Shown in pieces: positions 1 through 9,388 of a stretch of DNA of 64,000 nt; the stretch's first letter is position 1, and each line of letters opens with the position of its first letter. The position numbers were made by a program, and so were the translations under genes. Below the pieces are notes generated by a model. The model worked only from the letters and a program-made list of their open reading frames with translations, searched no databases and was not told where the DNA came from. This stretch comes from Ketobacter sp. MCCC 1A13808 (GTDB lineage Bacteria > Pseudomonadota > Gammaproteobacteria > Pseudomonadales > Ketobacteraceae). The stretch covers positions 248,001 through 312,000 of the forward strand of contig NZ_VRKW01000001.1 of NCBI RefSeq assembly GCF_009746715.1, given 5' to 3'.

Positions 1-1287
1 AGACAACTCCGTTCGCAAGCCCCCGTCATTCATGACCCCCTGGTGCACAATTACCTGAATACACTGGTATACCACTTAGCGTCGTCCAGCGACCTGGACC
101 AGCCAAATATCGAACTGATCGTGCTTAACAGCCCCGCCATTAATGCTTTCGCAGCTCCCGGTGGCGTCATGGGACTGAACGGCGGATTGCTGATGAACGC
201 GCGCACGGAGGACGAGTTAGCAGGTGTCATCGCCCACGAACTCGCCCACCTGAGTCAACGTCATTTTGCGCGTGGACTGGAACACTCCCAGCAAACGTCC
301 TGGGCCAGCATGGCGGCCCTACTGGCCAGCGTCGTACTGGCCGCCACCGCCGGTGCTGACGCGGGTATGGCGGCACTGGCCACAACGCAGGCTGCCTCGA
401 TTGATTCGCAGCTGAGGTTCAGTCGCTCCAACGAGCAAGAAGCCGATCGTGTAGGTATGCAAACGCTGGTGAATGCCGGTATGAATCCGGCCGCCATGGC
501 TGACTTTTTCGAATCCTTACAACGTAGCATGCGCTTCTATGGTGATTTGCCTCCGGAATTCCTGCTGACGCATCCCGTCACCGAATCCCGCATCACGGAC
601 GCCCGAAGCAGAGCAGCAAAATACCCGGCACAGGACTCGGCCAACTCACTTGAGTTCAGTTTGATGAAAGTGCGGGTGGAAGTGGATTTTGCCAGAGACG
701 GCAACGCCATGATCAATGATCTTGAAAAACAAAAAGCGGACAGTAAGCAATTTCTGGAAGTGAATGAATACGGTTTGGCGTGCGCATATATGAAAACCAA
801 CCAACTGGACAAAGCCCTTCAGAATATGGCTGAGCTTCTGAAGCGACGGCCGCAGCGCATTACCTATATCGCAACCCAGGCCGAGATACTCAATAAAGCG
901 GGCCGTTACCCGGAGGCAATCAAAGTGCTGGAAGAAGGGCTTGGTTATTCACCCCAGAACTACGCATTGAGCCTCCACTATGCAGACGCCTTAACACACA
1001 GAGGCCAGACCGATCAGTCCATTAAAATTCTGCGCGAACAAATTACCTTGCATGAAACCTGGCCCATACTGTGGTTCATGCTGGCAGAAGCTCAGGGTAA
1101 AGCCAAAGACCGCCTCGGGGTTTACCAGTCCAAAGCAGAATATTACTTTCTCTATGGGCATGTGCAACGGGCCGTTGAGCAATTACGTTATGCCCTCCCC
1201 CTGGCCAGAGAAAACTTTCAGATGACAGCAAGAATAACCGAGCGCATTGCCGAGATGGAGAATTCCATGCGCGATATGGAATTCTAG
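1..1287 (+). CDS. bepA: BepA-like periplasmic M48 metalloprotease/chaperone with TPR region (5' end outside window)
   Basis: The reading frame is open from base 1, so the N-terminus, including any signal peptide, lies upstream; 428 codons remain. An M48 zinc protease motif, HELAH, begins at window codon 79. A downstream NEQEADRVG segment supplies the usual third zinc ligand. The C-terminal half has repeated helical units (for example [17 protein letters not shown]) typical of TPRs. In the BepA/YfgC family the protease degrades misassembled outer-membrane proteins such as LptD, and the TPRs contact the BAM complex. The stop codon overlaps the convergent nadA stop by 4 nt (CTAG). Family assignment is firm; the exact orthologue is inferred from domain order. 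Confidence 0.9.
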   Translation, partial: RQLRSQAPVIHDPLVHNYLNTLVYHLASSSDLDQPNIELIVLNSPAINAFAAPGGVMGLNGGLLMNARTEDELAGVIAHELAHLSQRHFARGLEHSQQTSWASMAALLASVVLAATAGADAGMAALATTQAASIDSQLRFSRSNEQEADRVGMQTLVNAGMNPAAMADFFESLQRSMRFYGDLPPEFLLTHPVTESRITDARSRAAKYPAQDSANSLEFSLMKVRVEVDFARDGNAMINDLEKQKADSKQFLEVNEYGLACAYMKTNQLDKALQNMAELLKRRPQRITYIATQAEILNKAGRYPEAIKVLEEGLGYSPQNYALSLHYADALTHRGQTDQSIKILREQITLHETWPILWFMLAEAQGKAKDRLGVYQSKAEYYFLYGHVQRAVEQLRYALPLARENFQMTARITERIAEMENSMRDMEF

Positions 1288-2315
1288 CGCTTCGCAAAAT
1301 CCAGCATACGATTCAACGGAATCATTGCCTGCTCAATCAAGGCTGCATCCACATGCACTTCGTTACTGTGATTTTTCAGCTCCAGCGTAAGATTATCCAG
1401 TGCATTCATTGCCATCCACGGGCAGTGAGCACAAGAACGGCATGTTGCACCGTTACCTCCGGTAGGCGCTTCAATAAGCAGTTTACCGGGTGCCTGCTGC
1501 TGCATTTTATAGAAAATGCCTCGGTCCGTTGCAACGATGAACGTGCTGTTTTCCATTTTCTGAGCGGCCTGTATCAGCTGAGAGGTGGATCCCACCACAT
1601 CAGCCAGGTTCACTACCGACTCCGGTGATTCCGGGTGTACAAGAACAGCGGCATCCGGATAAACCTTTTTCAAGTCCTGAAGGCCTTTCGCTTTAAACTC
1701 ATCGTGAACTATACAAGCGCTATCCCAGAGCAACACGTCAGCCCCCGTTTCACGCTGAACGTAAGCACCCAAGTGTTTATCCGGCGCCCAAAGGATTTTC
1801 TTACCCTGGTTGTGTAGATGCTCAACCAGCTCCAAAGCGATACTTGAGGTAACAACCCAGTCCGACCTGGCTTTCACCGCCGCCGAGGTATTGGCATAGA
1901 CCACCACCTCGCGATCGGGATGCTCATCGCAAAAGGCACTGAATTCGTCCACAGGACAACCGAGGTCGAGGGAGCAGGTTGCTTCCAGGGTGGGCATCAG
2001 TACTGTTTTCTCGGGACTCAGGATTTTAGCGGTTTCACCCATAAATTTAACACCGGCCACTACCAGAGTCGTTGCCGGGTGCTGCTTACCGAAACGTGCC
2101 ATTTCAAGGGAGTCAGAAACGCAACCCCCAGTCTCTTCAGCCAGAGATTGCAGATCAGGGTCGGTGTAATAGTGAGCGACCAACACCGCATTTTGCTGTT
2201 TCAACAAGACCTTAATCTGATTGCGGTAGTCTAGCTTCTCGGCATCAGACAGCTTGCTTTGAAGATGGCTGCCATCCAGGTGATCCCTAACAATATCCGT
2301 AACCGTGGTATTCAT
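1284..2315 (-). CDS. nadA: Quinolinate synthase NadA
   Basis: This 343-residue protein condenses iminoaspartate with dihydroxyacetone phosphate to give quinolinate for de novo NAD synthesis, using an oxygen-sensitive [4Fe-4S] cluster. Conserved pieces are [10 protein letters not shown] near residue 45, [14 protein letters not shown], the cysteine-containing CSLDLGCP segment and the C-terminal [13 protein letters not shown] cluster motif. Length is normal for the family. It is monocistronic here, convergent with bepA and downstream of the tRNA-Lys. nadA beside a bepA-like protease is an arrangement I recall from Pseudomonas. Confidence 0.97.
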   Translation of the reverse strand: MNTTVTDIVRDHLDGSHLQSKLSDAEKLDYRNQIKVLLKQQNAVLVAHYYTDPDLQSLAEETGGCVSDSLEMARFGKQHPATTLVVAGVKFMGETAKILSPEKTVLMPTLEATCSLDLGCPVDEFSAFCDEHPDREVVVYANTSAAVKARSDWVVTSSIALELVEHLHNQGKKILWAPDKHLGAYVQRETGADVLLWDSACIVHDEFKAKGLQDLKKVYPDAAVLVHPESPESVVNLADVVGSTSQLIQAAQKMENSTFIVATDRGIFYKMQQQAPGKLLIEAPTGGNGATCRSCAHCPWMAMNALDNLTLELKNHSNEVHVDAALIEQAMIPLNRMLDFAKR

Positions 2316-2489
2316 GAATTCGACCTCTTGAAGCGCGCTTACTGCTAATACCCAGGGTAGTTAGATTCTTGGTGTTCCGGCGCTCATTCTACTGCAACCC
2401 GCGAGCATGTGATACTGGCTAGTTATATGGTGGCCGAGCTCGCTTCTTTCAAGCCTGGATACCGGCGGGTAGCTGCCAGGCGCTAAAAC

Positions 2490-2536
2490 AAAAAAACCGC
2501 ACTGATGGTTTGCTTTCTCTGCAACCGGTGCGGTTT
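2490..2536 (-). terminator. Rho-independent terminator downstream of tRNA-Lys
   Basis: Read on the minus strand, a 9-bp stem AAACCGCAC/GTGCGGTTT encloses a loop of about 25 nt and runs directly into a long T tract. It sits just after the 3' end of the tRNA gene and is well placed to end its transcript before nadA. Confidence 0.8.
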
Positions 2537-2553
2537 CAATGCTGTTTTTAATA

Positions 2554-2629
2554 TGGTGGGTCGTGCTGGATTCGAACCAGCGACCAATTGGTTAAAAGCC
2601 AACTGCTCTACCAACTGAGCTAACGACCC
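2554..2629 (-). tRNA. tRNA-Lys (anticodon TTT)
   Basis: A full 76-nt cloverleaf is encoded. The acceptor stem is GGGTCGT/ACGACCC, the D arm contains AGCTCAGTTGGTAGAGC, the anticodon loop is CTTTTAA with anticodon TTT, the T arm contains GGTTCGAATCC, and the 3' CCA is genome-encoded. It lies downstream of queC and has its own promoter-like sequence and terminator. Lysine tRNA is not a queuosine substrate, so closeness to queE/queC is positional only. Confidence 0.98.
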
Positions 2630-2643
2630 TTCGACGGATGCGT

Positions 2644-2671
2644 ATATTACTGGTTAGAAATTAAATCACAA
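2644..2671 (-). promoter_or_regulatory. Candidate sigma-70 promoter of tRNA-Lys
   Basis: On the minus strand TTGTGA and TAATAT are separated by 16 nt. The -10-like box ends 14 nt before the first tRNA base, with AT-rich sequence upstream. Each hexamer matches the consensus at four of six positions, so this is a reasonable but unproven promoter. Confidence 0.45.
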
Positions 2672-2809
2672 GGCTTTTTTTCAATTTTATGGCCTTGATT
2701 TCTATCATCTTTTTTGCTGCAGTGTGTTTTTTGCTCTAAAATGGCCCAAAACGCCTGAAATAATTACGATTTTGCTTTTACTGTCACAATCCCGGAGTTT
2801 GGCCGTCCG

Positions 2810-3484
2810 CTACTGGTACTGTGTAGGATCCGTCACGCCAGCCTGCTTAAATCCCTCGCTTCGTAAACGGCAACTATCACAGCGACCGCAGGCAAGCCCA
2901 TTGTGGTCCGCCTGGTAGCATGAAACCGTCAGGCTGTAATCCACCCCAAGCTCAATACCCTTGCGGATTATTTCGCCCTTCGACAGAGTGAGCAGGGGCG
3001 CTTTAATAATCAGAGGCCTGCCCTCCACTCCTTTTTTGGTCGCGACGTTGGACAAGTGTTCGAATGCGGCTATAAACTCAGGACGACAATCCGGATAACC
3101 GGAATAATCCACCGCGTTAACGCCGATAAATATTGCATCGGCATCCAACACCTCCGCCCAACCTAACGCCAGGGATAAAAATACGGTATTACGGGCAGGT
3201 ACATAGGTCACCGGAATACCCTCGGTTGGCAGCTCGGGGACAGCGATGTTACTGTCCGTTAGCGCAGACCCTCCAATATCGCCCATATTGATACGAATAG
3301 TTTTGAAATCTTTTGCACCCAATGCACCGACTACCCGCAGCGCAGCCGCAAGCTCCGATTCATGTCGCTGCCCGTAATCGAAACTCATTGCATAACAATC
3401 GTACCCCTGAGAGCTCGCTATGGCCAGGCAAGTGGCAGAATCCAGCCCACCGGATAACAAAACAACGGCTTTTTTTGCAGTCAT
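2810..3484 (-). CDS. queC: 7-cyano-7-deazaguanine synthase QueC
   Basis: QueC converts 7-carboxy-7-deazaguanine to preQ0 with ATP and ammonia, in the queuosine pathway. The 224-residue protein starts with an ATP-pyrophosphatase P loop, [13 protein letters not shown], and ends with a zinc-binding cysteine set around [18 protein letters not shown]. The frame stays open upstream to 3589, but that extension runs into the queE coding sequence and has no QueC-like residues. The ATG at 3484 is preceded by AGGAGG about 12 nt upstream, so I chose it. It directly follows queE, the preceding enzyme of the pathway. Confidence 0.95.
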   Translation of the reverse strand: MTAKKAVVLLSGGLDSATCLAIASSQGYDCYAMSFDYGQRHESELAAALRVVGALGAKDFKTIRINMGDIGGSALTDSNIAVPELPTEGIPVTYVPARNTVFLSLALGWAEVLDADAIFIGVNAVDYSGYPDCRPEFIAAFEHLSNVATKKGVEGRPLIIKAPLLTLSKGEIIRKGIELGVDYSLTVSCYQADHNGLACGRCDSCRLRSEGFKQAGVTDPTQYQ

Positions 3485-3512
3485 ATCAGTCTGATGCCTC
3501 CTGAAAACCGGT

Positions 3513-4157
3513 CTAATACCCCGGCTGGTCAGCCCATAAAATCTTGTGTAGTTGCAATTGGAAACGAACGGGCAAGTTGTCTTCGACAATCCAATTAGCC
3601 AGATCAGCGGGTTCGATTGCCTGATGGCTGGGCGAAAACAGCACGTCCCCCACTAGCAAGTCCAATTTCAATTGGCTCAACTGCATTTTGGCCCATTGGT
3701 AATCCTGGCGGCCACAGATGACAAATTTGATCTGATCTTTTGGCTTCAGATGTTCAAGATTGGAATACAGGTTGCGATGCATTTCACCGGAGCCCGGCGT
3801 TTTTAGATCAAGCACGATACTAACCCGGGAATCGACTTCACTCACGTCCAGCGCACCACTGGTTTCCAGAGAAACCTCCAAACCCAGATCGCACAACTGA
3901 GACAATAACGGAATACAATTCGGTTGCGCCAACGGTTCGCCGCCCGTAACAGTCACATACCGGGGGCTATAGGAGTTCACCTGATCAAGAATCTGCTGTA
4001 ATGAGCGCATTTCGCCGCCTGAAAAGGCGTATTCGGTATCACAATATTGACATCTGAGAGGGCAACCGGTGAGGCGTACGAACACGGTCGGTAGCCCAAT
4101 GGTTCGGGCTTCGCCTTGCAGAGAATAGAATATTTCGGTGATACGGAGTTGCGACAC
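3513..4157 (-). CDS. queE: 7-carboxy-7-deazaguanine synthase QueE (radical SAM)
   Basis: QueE is a radical-SAM enzyme that rearranges 6-carboxytetrahydropterin to 7-carboxy-7-deazaguanine. The 214-residue protein begins with [10 protein letters not shown], typical of the family, and has the CxxxCxxC cluster motif as CPLRCQYC near residue 32, followed by a TGGEPLAQ segment. The gene sits 28 nt upstream of queC and 51 nt downstream of cpoB, so it may be carried by the tol-pal transcript. The same placement is familiar from Pseudomonas. Confidence 0.96.
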   Translation of the reverse strand: MSQLRITEIFYSLQGEARTIGLPTVFVRLTGCPLRCQYCDTEYAFSGGEMRSLQQILDQVNSYSPRYVTVTGGEPLAQPNCIPLLSQLCDLGLEVSLETSGALDVSEVDSRVSIVLDLKTPGSGEMHRNLYSNLEHLKPKDQIKFVICGRQDYQWAKMQLSQLKLDLLVGDVLFSPSHQAIEPADLANWIVEDNLPVRFQLQLHKILWADQPGY

Positions 4158-4208
4158 GCTGATACCCAGAACGGAAAACGCGCAATCTTAACTGAAGGTT
4201 CAACCGCT

Positions 4209-5033
4209 TTACAGGGTTTTTAACAAATCCTTCGCCAATTTTGCCGCGGATTTATCAGGATATTTATTAACCAGCTCGCTCAGAACACTTTTCGCTTTGC
4301 CGGTTTCGCCTTGCCCTGCATACAATTTACCCAATTTAAACATGGCGTCCGGTACTTTCACATGCCCCGGATAGCCTGCAAGAAGGTTGATAAAATGCCG
4401 CTTGGACTTTTCGATACTGGCAGGTTTTGACACCATGTAAAGCTCACCCAACCAATACTCGGCGTAGGGAGCATACATCCCTTTTGGTGATTGACTGAGC
4501 AATTGATGGAAACCCGAAATGGCCTCATCGTACTTGCCTTGTTTACGCAAAGAGCTGGTATGCTCATATAGCTCTTTGTCATCCATCTTTGGGACGGAAT
4601 TGCCCCTCCTTGCGGAGGAATCAGGATCAGAAGACTCTCCTCCCAACTTGTTGATGCGCATATCCAGGTCCAAATAACGCTCGCGACCCTGCTTTTGCAT
4701 AAGTTTGATTTGATGGTTCAATTCTTCAACCATGCCGCGAACTTCCTGAAGTTCTTGCTGCATTTGCTGAATCTGCGAATACGTCTCCCAATTTGAGCCG
4801 GTATTTAACGTAGGACCACCGGTGGATTCCGAACCGGAATCCACTGCGGACTTATAACCCAGCCCTGAACCATTACCCGAACCACTTTGAGAGCCGGAAC
4901 CGGCCGACCTGGTTTTGTCGGTGTTGGTTTGCACCTGAGCGCTGGCTGAACCCGGTAATGGCTCATAGGGAGGAACGGCCACCGCAACAGCGGTGACCGT
5001 AGATAGTAGAAACAATACGAAAGCTTTCTGCAT
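4209..5033 (-). CDS. cpoB: Cell division coordinator CpoB (YbgF)
   Basis: This periplasmic Tol-Pal accessory protein links peptidoglycan synthesis by PBP1B to outer-membrane constriction at division. The 274 residues start with a signal peptide (to about residue 19). A Ser/Gly-rich linker follows to about residue 75, then a coiled coil with MQQELQEVRGMVEELNHQ that would form the trimerisation domain. The last 125 residues are TPRs (YDEAISGFHQLL; HVKVPDAMFKLGKLYAGQG). It follows pal by 19 nt. The Gly/Ser linker is long and low in complexity. Identification is strong from both sequence and context. Confidence 0.95.
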   Translation of the reverse strand: MQKAFVLFLLSTVTAVAVAVPPYEPLPGSASAQVQTNTDKTRSAGSGSQSGSGNGSGLGYKSAVDSGSESTGGPTLNTGSNWETYSQIQQMQQELQEVRGMVEELNHQIKLMQKQGRERYLDLDMRINKLGGESSDPDSSARRGNSVPKMDDKELYEHTSSLRKQGKYDEAISGFHQLLSQSPKGMYAPYAEYWLGELYMVSKPASIEKSKRHFINLLAGYPGHVKVPDAMFKLGKLYAGQGETGKAKSVLSELVNKYPDKSAAKLAKDLLKTL

Positions 5034-5052
5034 TTAATACTCTGCGTGGCGC

Positions 5053-5595
5053 TTATGGGGCTTCAGCGGTGTATTTCAATTCAGCACGACGATTCTGAGA
5101 CCAGGAACCATCATCATGCCCCAGAGCAATTGGACGCTCTTCACCGTAACTGATGATTTCAAGTTGCGAGGCTGATGCGCCATTGGCTGCCAGGAAACTG
5201 GCTGCTGCCTTCGCTCGACGCTCGCCTAATGCCATATTGTATTCGCGGGTGCCGCGCTCATCAGCATGACCTTCCACCCGCAAACGCGCTGCTGGCGTGC
5301 TGGACAGGTACGAGGCGTGCGCCTGCAAAGTGGCGATGGCATCAGGACGAATACTGGCTTTATCGAAATCGAAGTATACAACTCTTTCTTCTAGTGCGGG
5401 GTCGGTCGCTTCCTCTGCTGCGTACTCACCGCTACCCATTGCTCCGCCGTCTACTTGGCTATCAGAATCTGAGTAATCTTCTTGTGACGCTGCCGAGGAT
5501 AAATCATCGGTCGTATCTTCGGGGGTTGAGCTACAAGCTGAAATTGCGAATGCAGCGATCAGGGCCAAAATGTAGTTACGATTGAACATGGACAT
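5053..5595 (-). CDS. pal: Peptidoglycan-associated lipoprotein Pal
   Basis: Pal is an outer-membrane lipoprotein whose OmpA-like domain binds peptidoglycan and TolB, completing the trans-envelope Tol-Pal bridge. The 180-residue precursor has a lipobox, AISAC, with the lipidated Cys near residue 21. A Ser/Asp/Glu-rich linker leads to the OmpA-like domain from about residue 70 (VVYFDFDKASIRPDA; GHADERGTREYNMALGERR). The start has TAGGAG upstream. The 97-nt gap to tolB is AT-rich and could carry an internal promoter, but I could not resolve one with good spacing. Confidence 0.97.
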   Translation of the reverse strand: MSMFNRNYILALIAAFAISACSSTPEDTTDDLSSAASQEDYSDSDSQVDGGAMGSGEYAAEEATDPALEERVVYFDFDKASIRPDAIATLQAHASYLSSTPAARLRVEGHADERGTREYNMALGERRAKAAASFLAANGASASQLEIISYGEERPIALGHDDGSWSQNRRAELKYTAEAP

Positions 5596-5692
5596 ATATA
5601 ACTCCTAACAGAGGAACACCAGACAAATAGTAGTGGTTCGATTAAACATTTTAAACAATATTACAACAAATCAATAACAAACAACTTTTTTT

Positions 5693-7003
5693 TTACATAA
5701 ATGGCGACCAGGCAGGCTCCCTTACATCTCCGGTTCTGGACGGCAGCTTAACTTTCACTCTTCCATCCAGGGAAACCGCAGCCAACACCCCGCTTCCTTT
5801 ATCCGTCGTTGCGTAAATGATCATACTGGCATTCGGAGCAATACTGGGAGATTCATCCAAATCGGTTTCTGTCAGCACATTAAAAGTCCCTCTCACTAAA
5901 TCCTGCACTGCGATGTGAAATATTCCGTTGGAACGATGCACCATCGCCAAAAACCGGCCGTCCGGTGTTAAAACCGGTCGCGCATTGTAACTGCCTTCGA
6001 ATGTTAAGCGCTCAACCTTTCCGGAATCAAGATATTGTCGATATATTTGTGGCGACCCGCCCCGCTCGGAGGTATATATCAAACTCTCTCCATCCGGGGA
6101 CCAAGCCGGTTCTGTATCGATAGCGTAGTGGTTGGTAATCCGCTTCACTTTTCCTGTCGTCAAATTCATTGTATAGATTTCCGGATTGCCGTCCTTTGAC
6201 AAGACCATGGCCAAACTTTTCCCGTCCGGCGAGAATCTCGGCGCGCCATTTAATCCCGCAAAACCAGTGATTTTCTGGGATTTTCGGGTTTTCGTGTCCA
6301 TGATATAGATTGCTGGTCTCGTTGTTTCAAACGAAACATAGGTAATGTGTCGTCCGTTCGGCGCCCAGCTCGGTGAAAGAATCGGCTCGCTTGATTCCAA
6401 CATTATGCGCTCATTGTGGCCATCAACATCGGCCAGATAAAGGCGATACCGCTGCACCCTTTTACCCGCTTCCTGCAAATATTCCATGGTGACATACACC
6501 ATCTTAGTAGAGAACGCGCCGCGCACACCGGTTAACTCTTTATAAAGTGTATCGCTGATGTAGTGCGCCATGGCACGCAGGTCGTCGCCGCTTACGTACC
6601 ATTTTTTCACCATTTTCTTTTGGAATATGTCGAAAAGCTGATAATCGACCCGATATTTGCCGTCGCTGGTAGAAGACATTTTTCCAATAACCAGATATTC
6701 GGCACCGTTGCTTTTGGATTGCCAATCACGGTAGAAAACCTGACTTTCGTCGGTCGGCAGACTCAGCATCCGGGATCGGTCCAGCGGCGCGAACTGCCCC
6801 GAGCGGTGCAGGTCCGCAGACACGATTTGCGCTACGTCTTCCGGTAGCCTGTTTCCACTCCAGGCAAACGGAACAACCGCTATTGAGGTGGCATCAGTCA
6901 CGCCCTCGGTTATTTCAATTATCAGCTCTGCTCGCGCCGATATGGAAAAGAGCGTTAAGACACTCATAAGAACAACAAGATTTACTATTGATAAACGCTT
7001 CAT
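5693..7003 (-). CDS. tolB: Tol-Pal system protein TolB
   Basis: TolB is the periplasmic beta-propeller protein that binds Pal and is released by TolA under proton motive force. The 436-residue precursor has a signal peptide ending near SARA, an alpha/beta N-terminal domain ([10 protein letters not shown]), and a propeller from about residue 200 with repeated [28 protein letters not shown] and [14 protein letters not shown] motifs. The frame is open upstream to 7048. The ATG at 7003 gives a proper signal peptide and a family-normal length, with a GAGAG stretch just upstream. tolA lies 67 nt upstream of this start. Confidence 0.96.
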   Translation of the reverse strand: MKRLSIVNLVVLMSVLTLFSISARAELIIEITEGVTDATSIAVVPFAWSGNRLPEDVAQIVSADLHRSGQFAPLDRSRMLSLPTDESQVFYRDWQSKSNGAEYLVIGKMSSTSDGKYRVDYQLFDIFQKKMVKKWYVSGDDLRAMAHYISDTLYKELTGVRGAFSTKMVYVTMEYLQEAGKRVQRYRLYLADVDGHNERIMLESSEPILSPSWAPNGRHITYVSFETTRPAIYIMDTKTRKSQKITGFAGLNGAPRFSPDGKSLAMVLSKDGNPEIYTMNLTTGKVKRITNHYAIDTEPAWSPDGESLIYTSERGGSPQIYRQYLDSGKVERLTFEGSYNARPVLTPDGRFLAMVHRSNGIFHIAVQDLVRGTFNVLTETDLDESPSIAPNASMIIYATTDKGSGVLAAVSLDGRVKVKLPSRTGDVREPAWSPFM

Positions 7004-7070
7004 ACACTCTCTCAGCATTTGCTGGTTAGTCTTAAACAATACATCCATCGGCAGTTGAGCCAGATGAAAG

Positions 7071-7793
7071 CTAGTATCTCAAATCCCCAGGTTTAAATCG
7101 CATTTTAAACGCTCTGAAATGGCGATCAAATAATTTGGGGTCCGGAGGCACACTGAACCTACCCGCACTTTGCACCGCCAACATTGCCGAATTATCGAAC
7201 GCCTGGTTGCCGCTGGAATCTTCAATCCGCACCGATTTAAGTTCGCCACCGGGTAACAACTGTATATCCAATACCACGGTCATATCGTTTCTTGCACCTG
7301 GTGGGCGACGCCAATACCGTTGCACGGTTTGTTGGATCAGCCCCTTGTACTGAAGAATTTCATCCATTTCCTGAGCGGATTGGTCCTGGTTATTCGCCGG
7401 TGTCGCAGGCTGGTCTTTTTCGATCGACTCCATTTCCTGCTTTAAAATATCACTAAACGAATCCAACTGTTCCTGAGGCGGCTCTGGCTTGGGCTCTGGC
7501 TTGGGCTCTGGCTTGGGCTCTGGCTTGGGCTCTGGTTTCGGTTTTGGCTCCGGTTTCGGTTTTGGTTTCGGTTTTGGCTCCGGTTTCGGTTTTGGCGCAA
7601 CTTTCGGCTTCGGTGCTGGCTGCACTTTAGGTTTAGGTTTTTCAACCACCACTGCTGTCACGTGTTTGGGCAGTGGTTTGCTTTTTATTATCTCGTCGCT
7701 GCTGGGCCAATTGAAAAACAACAACGCCAACACCATAGCATGCACTAAAACTGCCTTGACCAGAGCTGCCGGATCCACCTTCACAAAGGACAA
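7071..7793 (-). CDS. tolA: Tol-Pal system protein TolA
   Basis: TolA is anchored in the inner membrane by one N-terminal helix (about residues 10-28), spans the periplasm and contacts TolB/Pal, driven by TolQR. At 240 residues it is shorter than the E. coli protein. The middle domain is not Ala/Lys-rich helix but a Pro-Lys-Glu rod of KPKPEPKP repeats from about residue 50 to 105. The C-terminal domain ([24 protein letters not shown]) is TonB/TolA-like. It follows tolR with a 3-nt gap. The Pro-rich stalk is encoded by a perfect DNA repeat, listed separately. Confidence 0.93.
   Translation of the reverse strand: MSFVKVDPAALVKAVLVHAMVLALLFFNWPSSDEIIKSKPLPKHVTAVVVEKPKPKVQPAPKPKVAPKPKPEPKPKPKPKPEPKPKPEPKPEPKPEPKPEPKPEPPQEQLDSFSDILKQEMESIEKDQPATPANNQDQSAQEMDEILQYKGLIQQTVQRYWRRPPGARNDMTVVLDIQLLPGGELKSVRIEDSSGNQAFDNSAMLAVQSAGRFSVPPDPKLFDRHFRAFKMRFKPGDLRY
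7480..7595. repeat. Tandem repeat inside tolA encoding the Pro-Lys-Glu stalk
   Basis: On the plus strand the 12-nt unit GGCTCTGGCTTG occurs four times without mismatch from 7480 to 7527, with a partial fifth copy. It is followed by a related tract alternating GGTTTCGGTTTT and GGCTCCGGTTTC. Each 12-nt unit encodes four stalk residues, so copy-number change would stay in frame. Confidence 0.9.
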
Positions 7794-7796
7794 GAA

Positions 7797-8234
7797 CTAC
7801 TCCTTCAAACCGCTTTCGGTAACCAAGCCAACATCATTGACCCCGGCTTGTTGCAACCCGATCATCATCCGCATCACCAACCCATAAGCAACCCGTTCGT
7901 CCCCCTCCATTAACACCGGCGTGTCCGGCTTTGCCCGTTTAATGTCGGATACCGCTTTAATGATGTCCGGCAAAGGCTTGGGTTGCTGGTTCTCTTCATC
8001 AACGCTTAAAAAGTATTGCCCATTCTGGTTAACTGAAACAATCACAAACTGCTCGTTTTTGGGTAACACCAACGGTTCAGCATCGGCATCCGGGAGATCC
8101 ACTTTTACGCCCGCTGTCATCATCGGAGCTGTAATCATGAACACAACCAGCAACACCAGCATGACGTCGATATAGGGAACAACGTTGATATCGGATATTG
8201 GCTTTCGCCGAACAGTTGTGCGCTTTGTGGACAT
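7797..8234 (-). CDS. tolR: Tol-Pal system protein TolR (ExbD family)
   Basis: TolR forms, with TolQ, the proton-driven stator that energises TolA. The 145-residue protein has one N-terminal membrane helix (about residues 18-40) with the conserved proton-path Asp in YIDVMLVLLVVFMI, then a periplasmic domain ending near GLQQAGVNDVGLVTE. It lies between tolQ (2-nt gap) and tolA (3-nt gap), so the three are probably translated together. Length and topology are standard. Confidence 0.97.
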   Translation of the reverse strand: MSTKRTTVRRKPISDINVVPYIDVMLVLLVVFMITAPMMTAGVKVDLPDADAEPLVLPKNEQFVIVSVNQNGQYFLSVDEENQQPKPLPDIIKAVSDIKRAKPDTPVLMEGDERVAYGLVMRMMIGLQQAGVNDVGLVTESGLKE

Positions 8235-8236
8235 AA

Positions 8237-8941
8237 TCAGATTCCTGCGTTGCCCTTGAGATCAGCATCCGATGAATGCGCCTTACGATGCAGTATGCTG
8301 GAAAACTCGTCCATAAATGTCTCGTAACTGTGCAGAAGGGAATCGACCGATGATGAGAATCGGTTATAGCCAATTACCGCAGGAATGGCCGCGAACAAAC
8401 CGATTGCAGTGGCAATCAGTGCTTCGGCAATACCGGGAGCGACGAGAGAAAGCGTCGCTTGGTTTTCGTTTGCCAGAGCCAGAAAGGAGTGCATAATCCC
8501 CCACACCGTGCCGAACAAACCGATGTACGGGCTGGTTGATCCCACGGTGGCCAAAAAAGGCAAGTGCATTTCCAGCTTTTGCTGCTCGCGCAACAAGGCT
8601 ACCCGCATCGACCTTTCAGTGCCCGCCATTACCGACTCGGCATCACTGGTGGAGCCTTTCCTCAAACGGGCAAATTCTTTAAACCCGGCACGAAAAATAT
8701 TTTCTTCGCCACTGTAATCGTTCGGTTCGGTATTGACTTGGACAAATAATCTGGACAAATCGATGCCGGACCAGAACCGCTCCTCAAAATCATTCAGTGC
8801 GCGCTTCGTTTTGGACAAAATGGATTGCCTTTGCCAGATCATGTACCAGGAAATCAAGGAGAGTGAAAATAAAATGAGCATAACCAGCTGCACTACAATC
8901 GAGGCATTGATTATCAGGCTCAACACAGACATGTTTTCCAC
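8237..8941 (-). CDS. tolQ: Tol-Pal system protein TolQ (MotA/TolQ/ExbB family)
   Basis: TolQ is the polytopic inner-membrane subunit of the Tol motor. The 234-residue protein has a first helix at about residues 12-34 and two more near residues 135-157 (GSTSPYIGLFGTVWGIMHSF) and 168-190 (GIAEALIATAIGLFAAIPAV), both conserved in the family. It lies 27 nt downstream of ybgC. No separate promoter is apparent, which suggests read-through from ruvB-ybgC. Confidence 0.97.
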   Translation of the reverse strand: MENMSVLSLIINASIVVQLVMLILFSLSLISWYMIWQRQSILSKTKRALNDFEERFWSGIDLSRLFVQVNTEPNDYSGEENIFRAGFKEFARLRKGSTSDAESVMAGTERSMRVALLREQQKLEMHLPFLATVGSTSPYIGLFGTVWGIMHSFLALANENQATLSLVAPGIAEALIATAIGLFAAIPAVIGYNRFSSSVDSLLHSYETFMDEFSSILHRKAHSSDADLKGNAGI

Positions 8942-8968
8942 GTTGGTCTATCTCCTTCTGGGATCTTG

Positions 8969-9388
8969 TTATTTGGCTTCTGCGTTAAGTTTAAACGCTT
9001 TAAATTGATTCGCTAATGATTCCGGAATAGCAACCGGTTTAAGTTGTTCAGTATCGACGCAAGCGACTTTTATGCAAGCATCACATATTACTTCATCGTC
9101 TCGTTTTACCTGTTGATGAAACTCTATGTAGGCACGCCCCAATTTTTGCACGCTGGCGGTAATCACCAATTCGTCATCCATCAAGGCTGGTTTTATATAG
9201 CGGGCGTCCAGGCTATGCACGACGTATTGCAGCCTGTTTTGCCTGAGATCGCCGAATTGTGAGCCCAAAGTGCGTAATAACTCTGTACGAGCACGCTCCA
9301 TAAACTTCAGATAATTTACATAATAGACGATACCACCGGCATCTGTGTCTTCGATGTAGACCCGTGATCTGATGAAAAATTCACTCAT
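8969..9388 (-). CDS. ybgC: Tol-Pal-associated acyl-CoA thioesterase YbgC
   Basis: YbgC is a small cytoplasmic hot-dog-fold thioesterase that travels with tol genes. The 139-residue frame from the ATG at 9388 carries the 4HBT active-site block [20 protein letters not shown], in which the Asp of EDTD is catalytic in the family. A longer frame opens at 9415 inside ruvB, but homologues begin at [11 protein letters not shown]. That start overlaps the ruvB stop by 8 nt, consistent with translational coupling. Acyl-CoA substrate is inferred from the family. Confidence 0.94.
   Translation of the reverse strand: MSEFFIRSRVYIEDTDAGGIVYYVNYLKFMERARTELLRTLGSQFGDLRQNRLQYVVHSLDARYIKPALMDDELVITASVQKLGRAYIEFHQQVKRDDEVICDACIKVACVDTEQLKPVAIPESLANQFKAFKLNAEAK

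Noticed and set aside
3485-3589. N-terminal extension of QueC from an upstream start
   Set aside because: It lies within the end of queE and does not resemble QueC; the ATG at 3484 follows AGGAGG and begins directly before the ATP-binding loop.
2554-4157. Functional link between queE/queC and the adjacent tRNA-Lys
   Set aside because: Queuosine is placed in tRNAs with GUN anticodons (Asp, Asn, His, Tyr), not in tRNA-Lys. The order is conserved neighbourhood only.
5641-5690. Internal promoter for pal-cpoB in the AT-rich tolB-pal gap
   Set aside because: Several boxes resemble TTGATT or TAATAT, but every pair has spacing of about 11-15 nt. No candidate was good enough to list.
7489-7887. Open frame of 132 codons on the plus strand, very rich in Gly and Phe
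   Set aside because: It is the antisense of the tolA Pro-Lys-Glu repeat and the start of tolR. Composition follows from the repeat and no ribosome-binding site or family is present.
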